DNA from: Ophthalmolycus amberensis
Lineage: Eukaryota > Chordata > Actinopteri > Perciformes > Zoarcidae
Assembly (NCBI GenBank): GCA_024529925.1
Contig: JAFEUB010000314.1
Location: forward strand, 157,001-221,000
DNA: 64,000 nucleotides
Direction of reading: 5' to 3'
Each line of letters starts with the position of its first letter. Positions within the stretch are counted from its first letter, which is position 1. Positions 13,292-24,290 of the stretch are shown here, piece after piece. The position numbers and the translations under genes are program-made. Below the pieces are notes generated by a model that saw nothing but the letters and a program-made list of their open reading frames with translations, had not been told where the DNA came from and did not search any database.

Positions 13292-13305
13292 GTTGCCATA
13301 GCGAC
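13292..13305. promoter_or_regulatory. RFX X-box-like motif (one mismatch)
   Basis: gttgccatagcgac differs from the X-box consensus at one position in the right half-site. It lies exactly 100 bp after the perfect motif at 13192. Confidence 0.35.
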
Positions 13306-13329
13306 TCTCCATTGCAGCTGCCTGTAAAT

Positions 13330-13352
13330 CCCCCCCCCCCCCCCCCCCCCCC
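13330..13352. repeat. C homopolymer, 23 bp
   Basis: Uninterrupted C run. Confidence 0.95.
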
Positions 13353-13489
13353 AAGTGTGAGAGTGTCTGCCTGACTTTAGCTGAGCCTATGTATTAAGTA
13401 TGACTGTGTGCGTGACCCTAGTGCATCGCGGTAGTTTTAGCGCTGAAAAATTTGATGCATGTTTCAGCAGGTATTTCACATATCTCTTC

Positions 13490-13527
13490 TGTGTGTGTGT
13501 GTGTGAGTGTGTGTGTGTGTGTGTGTT
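13490..13527. repeat. (TG)n, one interruption
   Basis: tg array with one ga. Confidence 0.9.
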
Positions 13528-13654
13528 CGTATATAAATACCAAAGCAGGTTTCACAGGAAGCCAGACACCCTCCATCTCTCTTCCCTTCTAACAGCAGCT
13601 GTCGTGGTTATTTATGTGGTTGTTCTGCACTACTACTCTTTCATATCCCCAGGC

Positions 13655-13656
<2 letters not shown>

Positions 13657-13713
<57 letters not shown>
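13657..13713. repeat. (AC)n, 57 bp
   Basis: Uninterrupted ac array. Confidence 0.95.
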
Positions 13714-13716
<3 letters not shown>

Positions 13717-15129
13717 GCCAACAGGCGCTGTCACTGTGCCACAGTTCTAAGTCTTGTGCGCCATATGCTACCGTAGGCTCCTGGCAGGAGTATCGTTGCT
13801 CTCAGTCACCATGGTAGACTGGTTCAAAGGCCAACGAGGACCCATCGGGGACCAGGCTGCATGCACACAGCACTGTGGTGGCAGGCATATGTTGAAGCAT
13901 CTGACATTGACTCTGAAGTGTTCCGCATGCATTTTTAAAGAACGATGCTAGAATGTATCATCGTCATTTGACTCTTTTCAATCATATTCAAGAATAATGC
14001 ATAACTTTTGATGCATCTAAAAAGCAGAATGACTCAATGACGTGACGAAAAGGGAAAGCACTTGTTCATGTTTGAAGAGAAACAACAATCTAAGACTCCC
14101 AATACTCTTTGGGGTAGAAGTACTTGCCATTGTGTGTTTCACAAGAACCAATCCCAACCTAAACTATGTGTCATGTATCCCAATGATAGAAATGACATTA
14201 TCACATGGAACTTTTCACTTCTCTTTCCATTATTTTTGACCTCGAGGCAGTATCCACGAACAATTTGTGCCAGTGCGAAAAAGAAAATGATGGCATCAAA
14301 GAAAAGCGGTGTTTGCTAGCGATTCCCCGCGGGGTAATCGACCCAGAAATAGGTTGATGTAGCCGTCCCTGCAGCTCAGGGCGAGTTGCGATTTGCATTT
14401 ATGGGAGTTCTAAGTTCCAATGTGCAAAATAAAATGAGGAAATTATGGAAATTCATAGCAGACATGATATATTAAGAGCCAGTGGCCATTAATTATCTGT
14501 TGGTTTCACACAGGACGTTCTTTAGACCCCGGCTATTCTCTTAGCAGACTTGGCTTTAATGTACAGTAACTCCTCACGTCCTAATGGGGCTTTTATTTTA
14601 CCAGTAAATTGCTCTTGTGCTGCCCAGTTGCCTTCAGTTAGTTTGTCGTCCCAGAGCTCCGTCGTTTCACACGGCCTTTTAAAACGTCTTTTCTTTGGCG
14701 TGAGCTTGGACACCAACACTTTGAGCTCTCGCAGTTTTAGTCTTTAGTCTCTTTAGTCTTGCGTTTCGTCCACACATTCGTAAATTCTTACGTAGTTTGA
14801 ACTATTTCTGCCAACCAATTGCACTCAACCTTTGCATCAGTGTTGGTCAATCTGGGCCTCAGTGTGACATAAAGACCGTCAGAGGCGGGCTAACTCTGAT
14901 ATGCTACGCTACCTCAGTGATTGTCTTCAAACATTATTGCTTTAATTCACAGGAAACATTTGATCAGACTCTTGTAGTGGCGTCTCTTGTTATCGCCCGT
15001 TGCTGGAATCCTCAGAGCTCTCAGTAGTTCTTCAGCTCCGATATAAAACTGTATTCTCATGCAGCCGAACAGTTTGTTCAGTATATTATGGTCCAACAAC
15101 ATATGATCAGAGAGAATATGAGAGGTGTA

Positions 15130-15178
15130 AATACAGTTATTGACTTTTGTGCTCTCTTTCTCCTCTGTGTGTGTGTAG
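15130..15178 (+). promoter_or_regulatory. Splice acceptor region with TG repeat
   Basis: The 3' splice site of the first nlgn2 exon has a plausible branch point (ttgac, A at 15143), a pyrimidine-rich stretch at about 15150-15165, then a short TG repeat running straight into the acceptor AG at 15177-15178. UG repeats in RNA are known ligands of TDP-43 and CELF proteins, so regulated use of this acceptor is possible; that part is inference. Confidence 0.6.
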
Positions 15179-15328
15179 ATATCCGGGACCGCAGGAAGAA
15201 GCCGGTGATGCTGTTCATTCACGGAGGCTCCTACATGGAGGGCACCGGAAACATGTTTGACGCCAGCGTCCTGGCCGCCTACGGCAACGTGATCGTGGTG
15301 ACCATGAACTACCGGCTGGGGGTGCTCG
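15179..15328 (+). CDS. nlgn2: Neuroligin-2 internal exon (oxyanion-loop segment), partial gene
   Basis: Neuroligin-2 is a postsynaptic type I membrane adhesion protein, known mainly from inhibitory synapses, whose extracellular cholinesterase-like domain binds presynaptic neurexins. This 150-bp exon starts with two bases completing a split Asp codon, carries 49 full codons and ends with the first base of a Gly codon. The translation opens IRDRRKKPVMLFIHGGSYME and ends NYRLGVL. HGGSYMEGTGN corresponds to the cholinesterase oxyanion-loop region. The stretches KKPVMLF and NMFDASVLAAYGNVIV fit NLGN2 as I recall it better than NLGN1 or NLGN3, which have PVMVYIHGG and LASYGNVIVIT. Against recalled human NLGN2 about 6 of 51 residues differ, including Arg-Arg in place of Pro-Gly after DIRD. 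Upstream lie a candidate branch A at 15143, a pyrimidine tract, a TG repeat and the acceptor AG; the donor is a consensus g|gtaagt. It splices in frame to the exon at 60957. Family assignment is firm; whether it is the fish a or b paralogue is not resolved. Confidence 0.95.
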
Positions 15329-17216
15329 GTAAGTGATCGGCACACGCTCCCCACAGACATTCCTGTTCCTCTGAGCATAACGGGCGGATAATTCATTCAG
15401 CCTCCTTACTCCTATCACAAAACAATCCTCATCGCAAAGTCGATGTCGCTCAGCAGACTCTTCTTGATGAAGTCGGTGATGTACGACTTCAATGCAACTG
15501 ATCGATATAATGACAACGAGTGCAGGCGTTGATCATGAGCGCTCACTGTTCTTATGGATTTGCTTTGTTGATTATTCCCGTCTGAACACTGATTGTGTGT
15601 TTACATGAAAGGCCCGTGAGCCATTTCAAACCCCCTCCACCAAAAAAAGCACATCGTGTGTCACTGATATTTTTACTCAAACAAAACTAAATATTGAATT
15701 TGGTTTAAAAGGAGCATTTGATTTGCACGGCAAGGACTGTCGCAGCGTTTTTTTAGAAGATCTGATCAGATTTCTGTGCTTGTGACTAAACTCCTCATCA
15801 TCTTTTCATCCGGATTGTAATTGAAAACCATTTTTTTTTTTTTGCCGAAACTGTTCGATTACAGATACATTTGTGTGAGTGCGAGAAAAACTCCACATTG
15901 TTTTTGTCATTGTTCTAATAAGCATTTCTTCAAGTACCATGGTGAGAGATATCCTCATCTTCTCATCACAAGCAGTGAGAGTTCTGTGTCTCTTTCTCTT
16001 TCAGCAGTGAGTTCAACAGGCGAACACTCACAACCTTAGGCTCAAAAGAGATTGATGGACTTGCACCACCTTTGACCTTCTCGCCATGTGTCCACTCACT
16101 CTATTATTTATTCGGCGAGCGAGTCCTGCATACTGTCTCCAGTTAGTAACTCTCTCGGAAAGGCCTTTTATGAGAGGGAGAAACGGGAACAAGCATGCAA
16201 ATCAGATGGAGATCTGGCATTTTTACTGACACAGAAATGCACCTCACAATTCTTCATTTTAACTGCGCGCCGTCGCCCCGGCGCCTGCAACCTCGTCTAT
16301 TTTTGCGGCTGTATAATTCATTCCACAAAGAGCGAGGATTGTAAAGAGGAGAATGCCTCGACGGTGTGTTTTGGTCGGAGCAGGCATGGTTATGATGCAC
16401 TTTTGAGCCGTTGCTACCAGACACGGCACACATTGACGGTTGAGGGATTTGGAAAGGAGTTAATGTGGCTCGACAGAGCGAGTGCAGTGGGCATACTGTA
16501 ACGTGTCTGCTCGGGTCGCATGAGGTTCTGAATAGAAAGAGAGTATCATCTGTCGCCTCGGCTCTCTGGCACGAGCTCGTCATCCTTTTCCGAAAAAAAT
16601 ACACTTGACTTCTCCTCTGTTACTCACCGTGCTCTGTCTCGCTCTGTTGAGACCAAGTCATTTAGCTTGGAGAGGAGGAACAGGTGCTAACTAAAGCCAA
16701 CCAAGTGCATTAGATATTTCATTAGCCAAAGAGAGAGTGGGCTGCTGGAAGCTGTTTAAAATCGGCTGCTCCGCATTTGTTTTGTTTCTTTTTTTGAAAG
16801 CTTCTGTGTGCTTCTTCTGAGACTTTACGCAGCATTTCCAATAATGACAGACTTCTTTTATTTGCCTGCAATTACCGAGTGAGTGTTTCTATTCTGTAAT
16901 TCTATCCAAAATGTGACGATTATCAAAGATGGTTGAAGCTGTCAGGAAACCAGTGTGTGACATTCTCATCGCTCGTCACCGGAGTCCTCCACAAGCTGCT
17001 AGCGTGAGTGCTAACAACAGACATGTTCTTTGAATTCCTTCATATTGATCAATTTGGGGGAGTGGCTTTGGAGGGAGGCCTGAAGAGACGAGCAGTCGGT
17101 GTTGCAGACGACATTTCATGACTTGTAGAACTATTATCGCCATTTTTCTACCTCCGAGTGGTTTCAATATTCCTTCTACCCTGTTTGCTTGTTTACAACG
17201 TGTCGTCGTCGTGATG

Positions 17217-17245
17217 GGGAGACATGGAGACATGGAGACATGGAG
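17217..17245. repeat. 8-bp tandem repeat
   Basis: Unit gagacatg, about 3.5 copies. Confidence 0.9.
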
Positions 17246-18721
17246 TTCCCATATGTAGGAGTGACTTATATGATTACAGTGTTATCATGACAAAAAAAGG
17301 CCCAACTTGTAACCGGGAGTTTCCTTTGATGCAGTCAAACCAACCACGTTGTTTTTGTGAATGTGTTTGGTTTGTTATCAGATCGGTTGATGATCTGATC
17401 AGGTTGACAGTCCTTAATTGACTTCATAATAAGACAAAGTCTTACTAAACAAATGATTAATTCTTTAAACTTTTGTCGTTTAGAGTTTTAGATGTAAAAA
17501 TAATTTGGATCAGAAGGAATTCAAGTGAGTGGATTAATAACAGAAGTTTTTACTGAATTTGATTGAAGTAAGGAAGAAGATAACGGTGAAGTATTACATT
17601 GTCTCAGATTGTTACTCTGTCACTGGATGGGCTTTCGGTAGGACTGGATCTTATTCATCTCCCGTCCCGGTATCGTGACTCGTCTCTCTCTTCGCTAGTC
17701 TGGTGGCATCTCTTGCATCAAGGAGAAAGCAAATTGAGAGGGAGACTTCTGTCATTTGTATGCGAAGAGAACACCGCAGCTCCCTCCCAAATATGAGAGC
17801 CATCCAGTGCAATTTGGCCATGATTAGGAGAAATGTGAGTAATATTTCGCACCATGCATCCTACATGATGGATGGCATTTTACTTTGACAGAGAGAGAGA
17901 CTCAGAGAAGCCAGTATGGGGGGTTAGAAATGCACATTTGTGTGTGTTTTTTAGAGGTGGTGTGCGTCAAGCACGTGTAGCTGCGTGCATTCATGCATAT
18001 CAATGTCTGCTCTGTGGCTACGCTGCGAGGGCTCCCACTGTGTTTGTGTTCTTGCTTCAGCAATCGGACATGCTGATTTGGAAGGGCAACGCGGGAGTTA
18101 TTGATACAGCAGCTCGATGTGATCATGTGAAATGCAAACTCAACACTGCGTGCCTGCCAGACAGAAACGGTTATCTTCAATCTCTCCAGCACATATTGGG
18201 AGTTTATAGATGTTTGCTTTAGCTTCAGTCAGCAGTCCAAAAGTTCACTAAGCCCACCACAAGTTACTGTGAAGGTTGCACATTGTTTGCATTGCTGTAT
18301 TTATTAGGGTGTTTTAATAATCCTGGTGATTACAGCTGGAGGTCATTTGAATGCACTGGTGCTTATTAAAACTTAAAGTTGGTATTTTAAATGTAGTATT
18401 ATTGCCACACATGTTTTGGTGGCATCTCGGCACGCTGAAATGCCAACTCCCGTCAAATACACTGCGCTCGACTTCTCCAAACCACACAGACCATGTGGGT
18501 TGTGGCTACTCCGGTAGTGGGCCAATCACACCGTCGCATTAAATCGAAAGCTTGCTGTGATTGGCTGCGTGCGAAACCGTACAATCGATCTGGGTACAAA
18601 GGGTATTGAATGCAGATATCGTTTGGAAACTGCATGGAACTGGGTTATTTTGTTTGATGCATTTTAAGAGTTCTGGAGTAGTAAACCTAGCCATGAGAGT
18701 GGGAGGAGTATCTTCATAAGG

Positions 18722-18797
18722 CATGCTGGTTGGAGCAGGGTTTGAACACCAGATGTTTTAGTTTGGTGGAAGTCGGTCTAACCAGTGAACCACAAGG
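18722..18797 (-). mobile_element. tRNA-derived SINE head (minus strand)
   Basis: The minus strand reads gtggttcactggttagaccg, which contains a Pol III A-box-like tggttcactgg (fits TRGYNNANNNG). About 35 bases later comes gttcaaacc, a B-box match (GWTCRANNC). Spacing and order are those of a tRNA-related SINE head. A full tRNA cloverleaf is not evident, so I call it SINE-like rather than a tRNA gene. Confidence 0.55.
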
Positions 18798-18805
18798 AAC
18801 TTGCT

Positions 18806-18880
18806 TTGCACAGTAGGGGTTAAGACCACTGCTTGAGGACTGGGTGAGTTTTGTTGGAATTCCAGTTGGAGCACCTTCTC
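18806..18880 (+). mobile_element. tRNA-derived SINE head (plus strand), degenerate
   Basis: The + strand reads ggttaagaccactgcttgag, then ggaattccagttggagcacc and ttctc. This resembles the fish tRNA-SINE head I recall as gcagtggttaagaccactgc with a gattccagttggagcacctt downstream. The A and B boxes are more degraded than in the neighbouring minus-strand head, from which it is separated by only about 10 bases. Confidence 0.45.
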
Positions 18881-19246
18881 AGGGGGCAAAATGAAATGAA
18901 CGTGATGATGAAAGCTCAGTAACAGCAGAGTAACTTTGGACCCGCTTGGCTTTTTATTCCCTTACCTTAATTCATTGTGAAACAGTATTTAGGACTCATA
19001 GCTTTTGGGGTGTATTCAGTCACTGTAGATACAATATATTTAATATGTAAATGCATTCTGCGCTCTCTCTGCTAACCTCCATTTCTTCTAGACTGCATGT
19101 ACGCATCCACGCATTGTCCATATATGAGAGGATTTCAGGTGAAAGAAATCAAGCACAGACAGACAGGAATCACAGTAATAGGGGTCAGGGAAGAGAAATC
19201 AACCTTTTCAATCTTTCTTTCCTTCTGGCTGATTGAGAGACGTGAT

Positions 19247-19249
<3 letters not shown>

Positions 19250-19282
<33 letters not shown>
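19250..19282. repeat. (TC)n, 33 bp
   Basis: Uninterrupted tc array. Confidence 0.95.
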
Positions 19283-19285
<3 letters not shown>

Positions 19286-20198
19286 CTCCACTGACACCCT
19301 TATTTAACAGCCGCCTCTCCAGCCCTAACCACCATGGACTCACTCGCATAGCGGAACGCGCCCGGCTCTATCCATATGCTAATGTGGAAATGCACCTGTC
19401 TGCACCCAGGCCGACGTGTTTCTCCAGCAGCAGACCCGGCTCAGGGAGGAAGCAGCGAGCGTGCATCTCTGCGGGGAATTCTGCGGAGTTCAATATGTAA
19501 TGAAAAGCCTCGCCGGGCCACTGAGCGCTTGACTTTGGCCTCGGCCGCCTCTGCGACAGACATGCTTACAGTACATATACGTCACCTCCACCCCAAATGA
19601 GCTTTTTATAACCTCTCCCACTGTGCCAGAGTCTGGGTGGGTGAACAAGGGCAGGAGAGAGAGAGAGATGAAAGGGAGACTATGCATTCATTCTGACATT
19701 AACGATGATGATGAGAGCAGAGGGGTGGAACAGAGTACAGAGCTTGAAGCATTTTACTGGAGCTGCAACACTTATGTCGACATACTGCATGCAGCATGAG
19801 CTGTGTGTGTGTGTGTGCATGCCCTGGCCAAGATACACACACACACAGATTTTGAGAGATGAGCGACGTGACAGTGGGAGAGAGATAAGAGAGAAGGGGC
19901 AGAGAGCAGGGGGAGGGGGAGGAGAGAGAGGGGGGGAGGTAGAGGGACTGCATTTGCCTGTGATGCTAAAAATAAAACCTGCAGAGCCACTTTAGAGTGT
20001 GCACTAGAGCAGACATTCATCTACAGCACAATTCTATATGCTCTACATCTTCGTGCCCACATGCATGCAGCGGATATGGCATCATTATCGGTGCGTAGAC
20101 TGAACACACACAGGCTTGAATGTGCTGTGCGAAGTCCTTTTTTTTTTTTGTACAATTCATATTCAGGGAGTATGGAGTGAAAAATGCCTGCTCAAACT

Positions 20199-20200
20199 GT

Positions 20201-20241
<41 letters not shown>
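20199..20241. repeat. (TG)n, about 42 bp
   Basis: tg array with one ga; first of four alternating arrays. Confidence 0.95.
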
Positions 20242-20242
<1 letters not shown>

Positions 20243-20325
20243 TCCCACGACCAGACATCGATGTGAAACGTGTCCTGAGAGGACCAGAGAAGATATTAAG
20301 ACTCACACACCTCTCCCAAACGCTT

Positions 20326-20351
20326 GCACACACACACACACACACACACAC
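20326..20351. repeat. (CA)n, 26 bp
   Basis: Second of four alternating arrays. Confidence 0.95.
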
Positions 20352-20432
20352 TGTTCTCAGTCTCCATAGCAACCTCCGGCGGAATTGATGAGCAGAGTCC
20401 TCTTGACTCTGTGCGAGGGGAGAAAAAAGGGG

Positions 20433-20434
<2 letters not shown>

Positions 20435-20470
<36 letters not shown>
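20435..20470. repeat. (TG)n, 36 bp
   Basis: Third of four alternating arrays. Confidence 0.95.
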
Positions 20471-20472
<2 letters not shown>

Positions 20473-20560
20473 TGGTGGTATAGCGTGTGTGACTTTGAGA
20501 AAGAGGACAGGCTGGTCCACTATTATCTGAGAGGGGATTAGCACCTCAGCTGGCCATCGC

Positions 20561-20588
20561 CACACACGCACACACACACACACACACA
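20561..20588. repeat. (CA)n, about 28 bp
   Basis: Fourth of four alternating arrays, with one cg. Confidence 0.9.
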
Positions 20589-21480
20589 ATCATAGACTGA
20601 CACACAGTCCCATGGGCAGGTGAGACGCACACACGCATCAACACAGCCACAGACATGTGTTCAGACAGCTCTCACAGCTCCCCTCTCGGCGCTCCCCAGA
20701 CCAGACGTCGTTCCTCCTCTGCTCGTCCGTGGCCTTCACACGCTCTCACCTGACATGCCTGCACTTTCTTGCCTCTCTTTTTTTTTTCATCTATTTCCCA
20801 CACTCCTCCCTCTTTCCCCCTATAGATTCCCACCTTCAGGAACATGTGGAGTACAGCTATGTATTGTGCAACACTGCTTTCAGTATTGGCCTCATTCTTA
20901 CAAGGAGAATGTTCCCGGTATGGATGAATGAAAGCATGTAATATATGTCGTGGTGGATCAGACTATCCAAGTTAAAAAATATGGGGTCTCCTTGTGGATG
21001 AAGAAACATCAACACACACGTGTGTGATTTCCTGTGGGCACTCTTTAAAAACTGAGTTATGGGGCAGATTATGCTGATGTATGTTTCCCATGTCAAACAA
21101 TCAGCTTTGTAAGTGAGGAGCCATGGGCTGGTAATAGCCAGGGATGGATCATCATTACGGAGGGATGACACCCGTTTGAATCACCACGCGGCGCTGCGAG
21201 GCTAAACGAGAGACTTACTTCCCGAATAGCATCCCGTACACCTTTTGTATTTAGATTGACACTCACAAAGACTGTTAGTGAGTGTACGTACAAACGAAAA
21301 AGCAGTCGGCATTTGGGATGTGATGCTTGTGTCTGTGCCAAACGAACGCCGCATTTAAGCTCTATTTGCATGCAGCCAACACAGGATATAACAGTGCTAT
21401 GTGTCAATGCTAACACATTCAGCTCACATACACATGTTCAGGTGTAAAAGATGAATCCCCGGATGCACACTTTTTTTACA

Positions 21481-21500
21481 ATCATTAATTAATTAATGAT
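21481..21500. repeat. 20-bp perfect palindrome with TAATTA core
   Basis: The 20 bases equal their own reverse complement and contain overlapping taatta homeodomain-type cores. Another taatta follows within 10 bases. Confidence 0.8.
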
Positions 21501-22765
21501 AATTAATTGAGATATTTTTCGTGGAAGTATTTCAAGTTCAATTATTTTTGCTGTACCCACTTTGCCTCCATGGTTATTCTTTAACGTCAGCTTTCTGGGG
21601 TGATTTACTACGTTTCCCCACGCCATCTTAATAATCCTGAGAGAACGGGAAGAAGGAACGACCGGCAAGCTGTTTGCCAGTTGAATAAATTGAGAGCTTT
21701 TCCATGTCCCTCCCCATTGAAAAGCCCACCTCATTGTGTGGCTTTATTACTTCCTATAGTCTGCTGAGGCTGCTGTCGGTGTGTTTGCCTCTGCGGCAGC
21801 GGATTTCTACCTGTGAGGCTGTTGAATATCACTACCATCTAAGTGTAGGGAATGCAAAAGTGGGGAAACTGTATTCATACATGTTGATGATTGACAGTGT
21901 TGCCGTTTTCTCCTATCGATTTAAATGAAAAGCTGCCAACCAATTATTTTAGCCCCAAAGGCAGCTACAGTGAAGAACCGTTAAGAAGACGTATGAATTG
22001 AATAGTCTTGGCCATTAGGTTTATATGTATTTATTTATTTTGTTCAGGTCAGTACAAAAACCAGAATATATGTGCAATATGTTTAATGTGTGGTTGTGAT
22101 GTGCATTAGTATAAGGCAGGTTTTCCGATGGGGACATTTAAGTGTATTGTCTTGTTTATGCCAAAAATACCAAGATGTCCTATAATGCATCCGGTCACAT
22201 CTTGCAGGATGCAAAGCTATGTTCTTTTCTTGCATCTGACTCACAGTCCTCTGTGCAGTGGACGATATGTCACATAGACTGAGCCCCGGTGGCATCAGAG
22301 ACAGAAGGAATTAAGTAATTAGAGAAATAACTAAATGACACAACTAAGGACAAAGAAATGCGTCTGTAATGTTACTGTCGTGAATATAATGCTGCGCGTT
22401 ACAATCCACAGTGTGTGCGGTTATAACTTAGAAGTTAAAACTATTTGCACAGTAACGACAGCAGAGCGCTCCGGGTGGCCCTCTGTCTCTAGAGGGGGTC
22501 AAAGTTCAAGGTGCAATGTTGTGACGATAATTGACTGCGTACTGCATGCAACAGTACGTACTTACTTTGTAAGGGCAGCTGCAGTACTTACTAAAAATAA
22601 AGAGTAAAAAGTTTGGGGCATAACAAACTTTTAGAATTCAGCAACCAGGATATGGATCAACAAGGTTCTGGTGGGATTACTGTCCACCTGTGCAAATATC
22701 AGGGAAGGCCTATATTCAGATATTATTCATCATTTGGAAGTTTCCACCACAATGTAAAAATAAAT

Positions 22766-22791
22766 CCCCCCCCCCCACACACACACACACA
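22766..22791. repeat. C run followed by (AC)n
   Basis: Eleven C then an ac array of about 15 bp. Confidence 0.9.
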
Positions 22792-23019
22792 AACTCCCTC
22801 AGCCCATTAATCCAGCTTGTGCCAGTTGTCACCTCCCTATGGTTCCAGTAACACTGGATCATCCTGGAGCTCAAGCTGTTGGACCCTTGGTCCTTCTCCC
22901 CAGGAGGAGGCTCCGGGCTAGGGGACCAGCGGGACCCGTGACCCATCTACCCTCATGGATCTCCTCTGCATTAACCCATCAAGTCTGGCTGACTCAGCAC
23001 CTGGGGCCAGGAGAGAGAG

Positions 23020-23038
23020 AGTGTGTGTACGTGCGTGC

Positions 23039-23087
<49 letters not shown>

Positions 23088-23088
23088 C
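23020..23088. repeat. (TG)n with tgcg interruptions
   Basis: tgtgtgtac, then gtgcgtgcgtgcg, then about 36 bp of pure tg, then gcgcgc. Confidence 0.9.
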
Positions 23089-23298
23089 CTTATTACACAT
23101 GTCGGCTGTTTAACACACACAGAGCAACACACACACACAAGCAATATGAATGGTAATAACAGTGATTTGCATTATAGGGAGGGTGAGGTCAAGGACGGGA
23201 CAGCCTGGTGTCGACCACATGATCGGCCAGGGCACCTGTGATTGACAGGAGGGAAAGCACGGTCATGTCAGAGGCGAAAGGACATCTGACATGAGCAA

Positions 23299-23318
23299 AC
23301 ACACACACACACACACAC
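23299..23318. repeat. (CA)n, 20 bp
   Basis: Short ca array. Confidence 0.9.
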
Positions 23319-23452
23319 TCACACTGTTGCATGTACACACCCATAATAAAATGAGACAGCGGAGGGCCGAGGGAGAGGGAGCTAGACAAATGAAAAGCGC
23401 GGAAAATAGTGAGCGAAATGGAGTTCACTCATCCGAGGAGTTCACTCTTCTC

Positions 23453-23486
<34 letters not shown>

Positions 23487-23496
23487 CGCACACACA
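23453..23496. repeat. (CA)n with cg interruptions
   Basis: ca array of about 27 bp, then two cacacacg units. Confidence 0.9.
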
Positions 23497-23654
23497 TGAA
23501 CAAGCACACACACATGCCAAACACAGGCTGGCGGTAGTAACTCACTGGCCCAGTAACAGATGCTGCGAGCAGTGTAAGAGCCAGGCTACACCTGCTCTCG
23601 TCTGCTGCTCCACCTCCTCTGTGGTCCACAGCCCCCACGTCCATACACAGAGAG

Positions 23655-23686
23655 CCCCCCCCCCCACACACACACACACACACACA
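23655..23686. repeat. C run followed by (AC)n
   Basis: Eleven C then about 21 bp of ac. Confidence 0.9.
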
Positions 23687-24189
23687 GCCAGGCCACCTCT
23701 CGGCCTGATCACTTTCCGAGCCATGTCCCATTCCACCTCTTTTTCTCCACCTGGTTTTCTCTATAATAAGCTATGCTGCCATTAACCCACACACAGACTG
23801 TCCGTCGCAGTTCATATAAGTCTTTATTTATTTCTCTCTTCACACAAGTATGCATGCATGTTAATAGGTTCCTGTTAATTTCCTTAAAGCCAAGCTGTGA
23901 ATCCTAATTTTGGTAAACTCCAGAGCACCTACACACTTTAATTTTCAACCTGTTACCACACCTGGCCTATCAATTGAAAAACATTGAACATTTTTCTCTA
24001 AGTTTGCTAATGTGTGTGAAAGTGCATTTGCACTTATTCCTGAACTCAGCATATTAAGCAATCTATGCATATGTGTTGGTTTATGTGATAGTGATGAGAT
24101 GGGACATGAATATGTACACGGTGGGGGTTGTGTGTGTGTGTGCGCCATCCACCTGTGCTACTCCAGCTCTCCTCCCCTGATGACGGCTG

Positions 24190-24290
24190 GAGCAGCGTAG
24201 GCATCTATTTAGGAAGCTGCTGCAGCTAATTATCTAATTAACCAGCCTACGCCGGCCGGGGAGCCAACCCTTTGCCAATCAGCGGGTCTG
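24190..24290. promoter_or_regulatory. Candidate conserved noncoding block
   Basis: Within about 100 bp there are two homeodomain-type cores (ctaattatctaattaa), an inverted pair gcgtaggc (24195-24202) and gcctacgc (24245-24252), and ccaat followed by a CpG-rich segment. The cluster is suggestive only; conservation cannot be judged from one sequence. Confidence 0.25.

Larger units (their letters stand above)
1..15178 (+). other. nlgn2: 3' part of an upstream nlgn2 intron
   Basis: This stretch ends at a splice acceptor (AG at 15177-15178) directly before the first recognised exon. No exon for the N-terminal part of neuroligin-2 was recognised, so the intron extends left of the window. It holds microsatellites (2861, 7387, 8574, 9762, 9987, 12817, 13490, 13657), C runs (1930, 13330), a TTAGC minisatellite at 8959, a CpG-dense block at 11280, a decayed terminal-inverted-repeat element at 11809-12185 and an X-box motif at 13192. 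The stretches 1-1900, 2910-7380 and 14000-15120 show nothing I can name. Purine- or pyrimidine-rich patches (about 2320-2900, 6120-6230, 6540-6780, 7190-8050) give open frames of low complexity that I do not regard as coding. In other vertebrates the small splice-site-A cassette exon lies in this position of the gene; I could not recognise it. Confidence 0.8.

Noticed and set aside
14281..14319. Possible splice-site-A cassette (Lys-Lys-containing short frame)
   Set aside because: It lacks the expected peptide pattern and compatible splice sites, and hits a stop.
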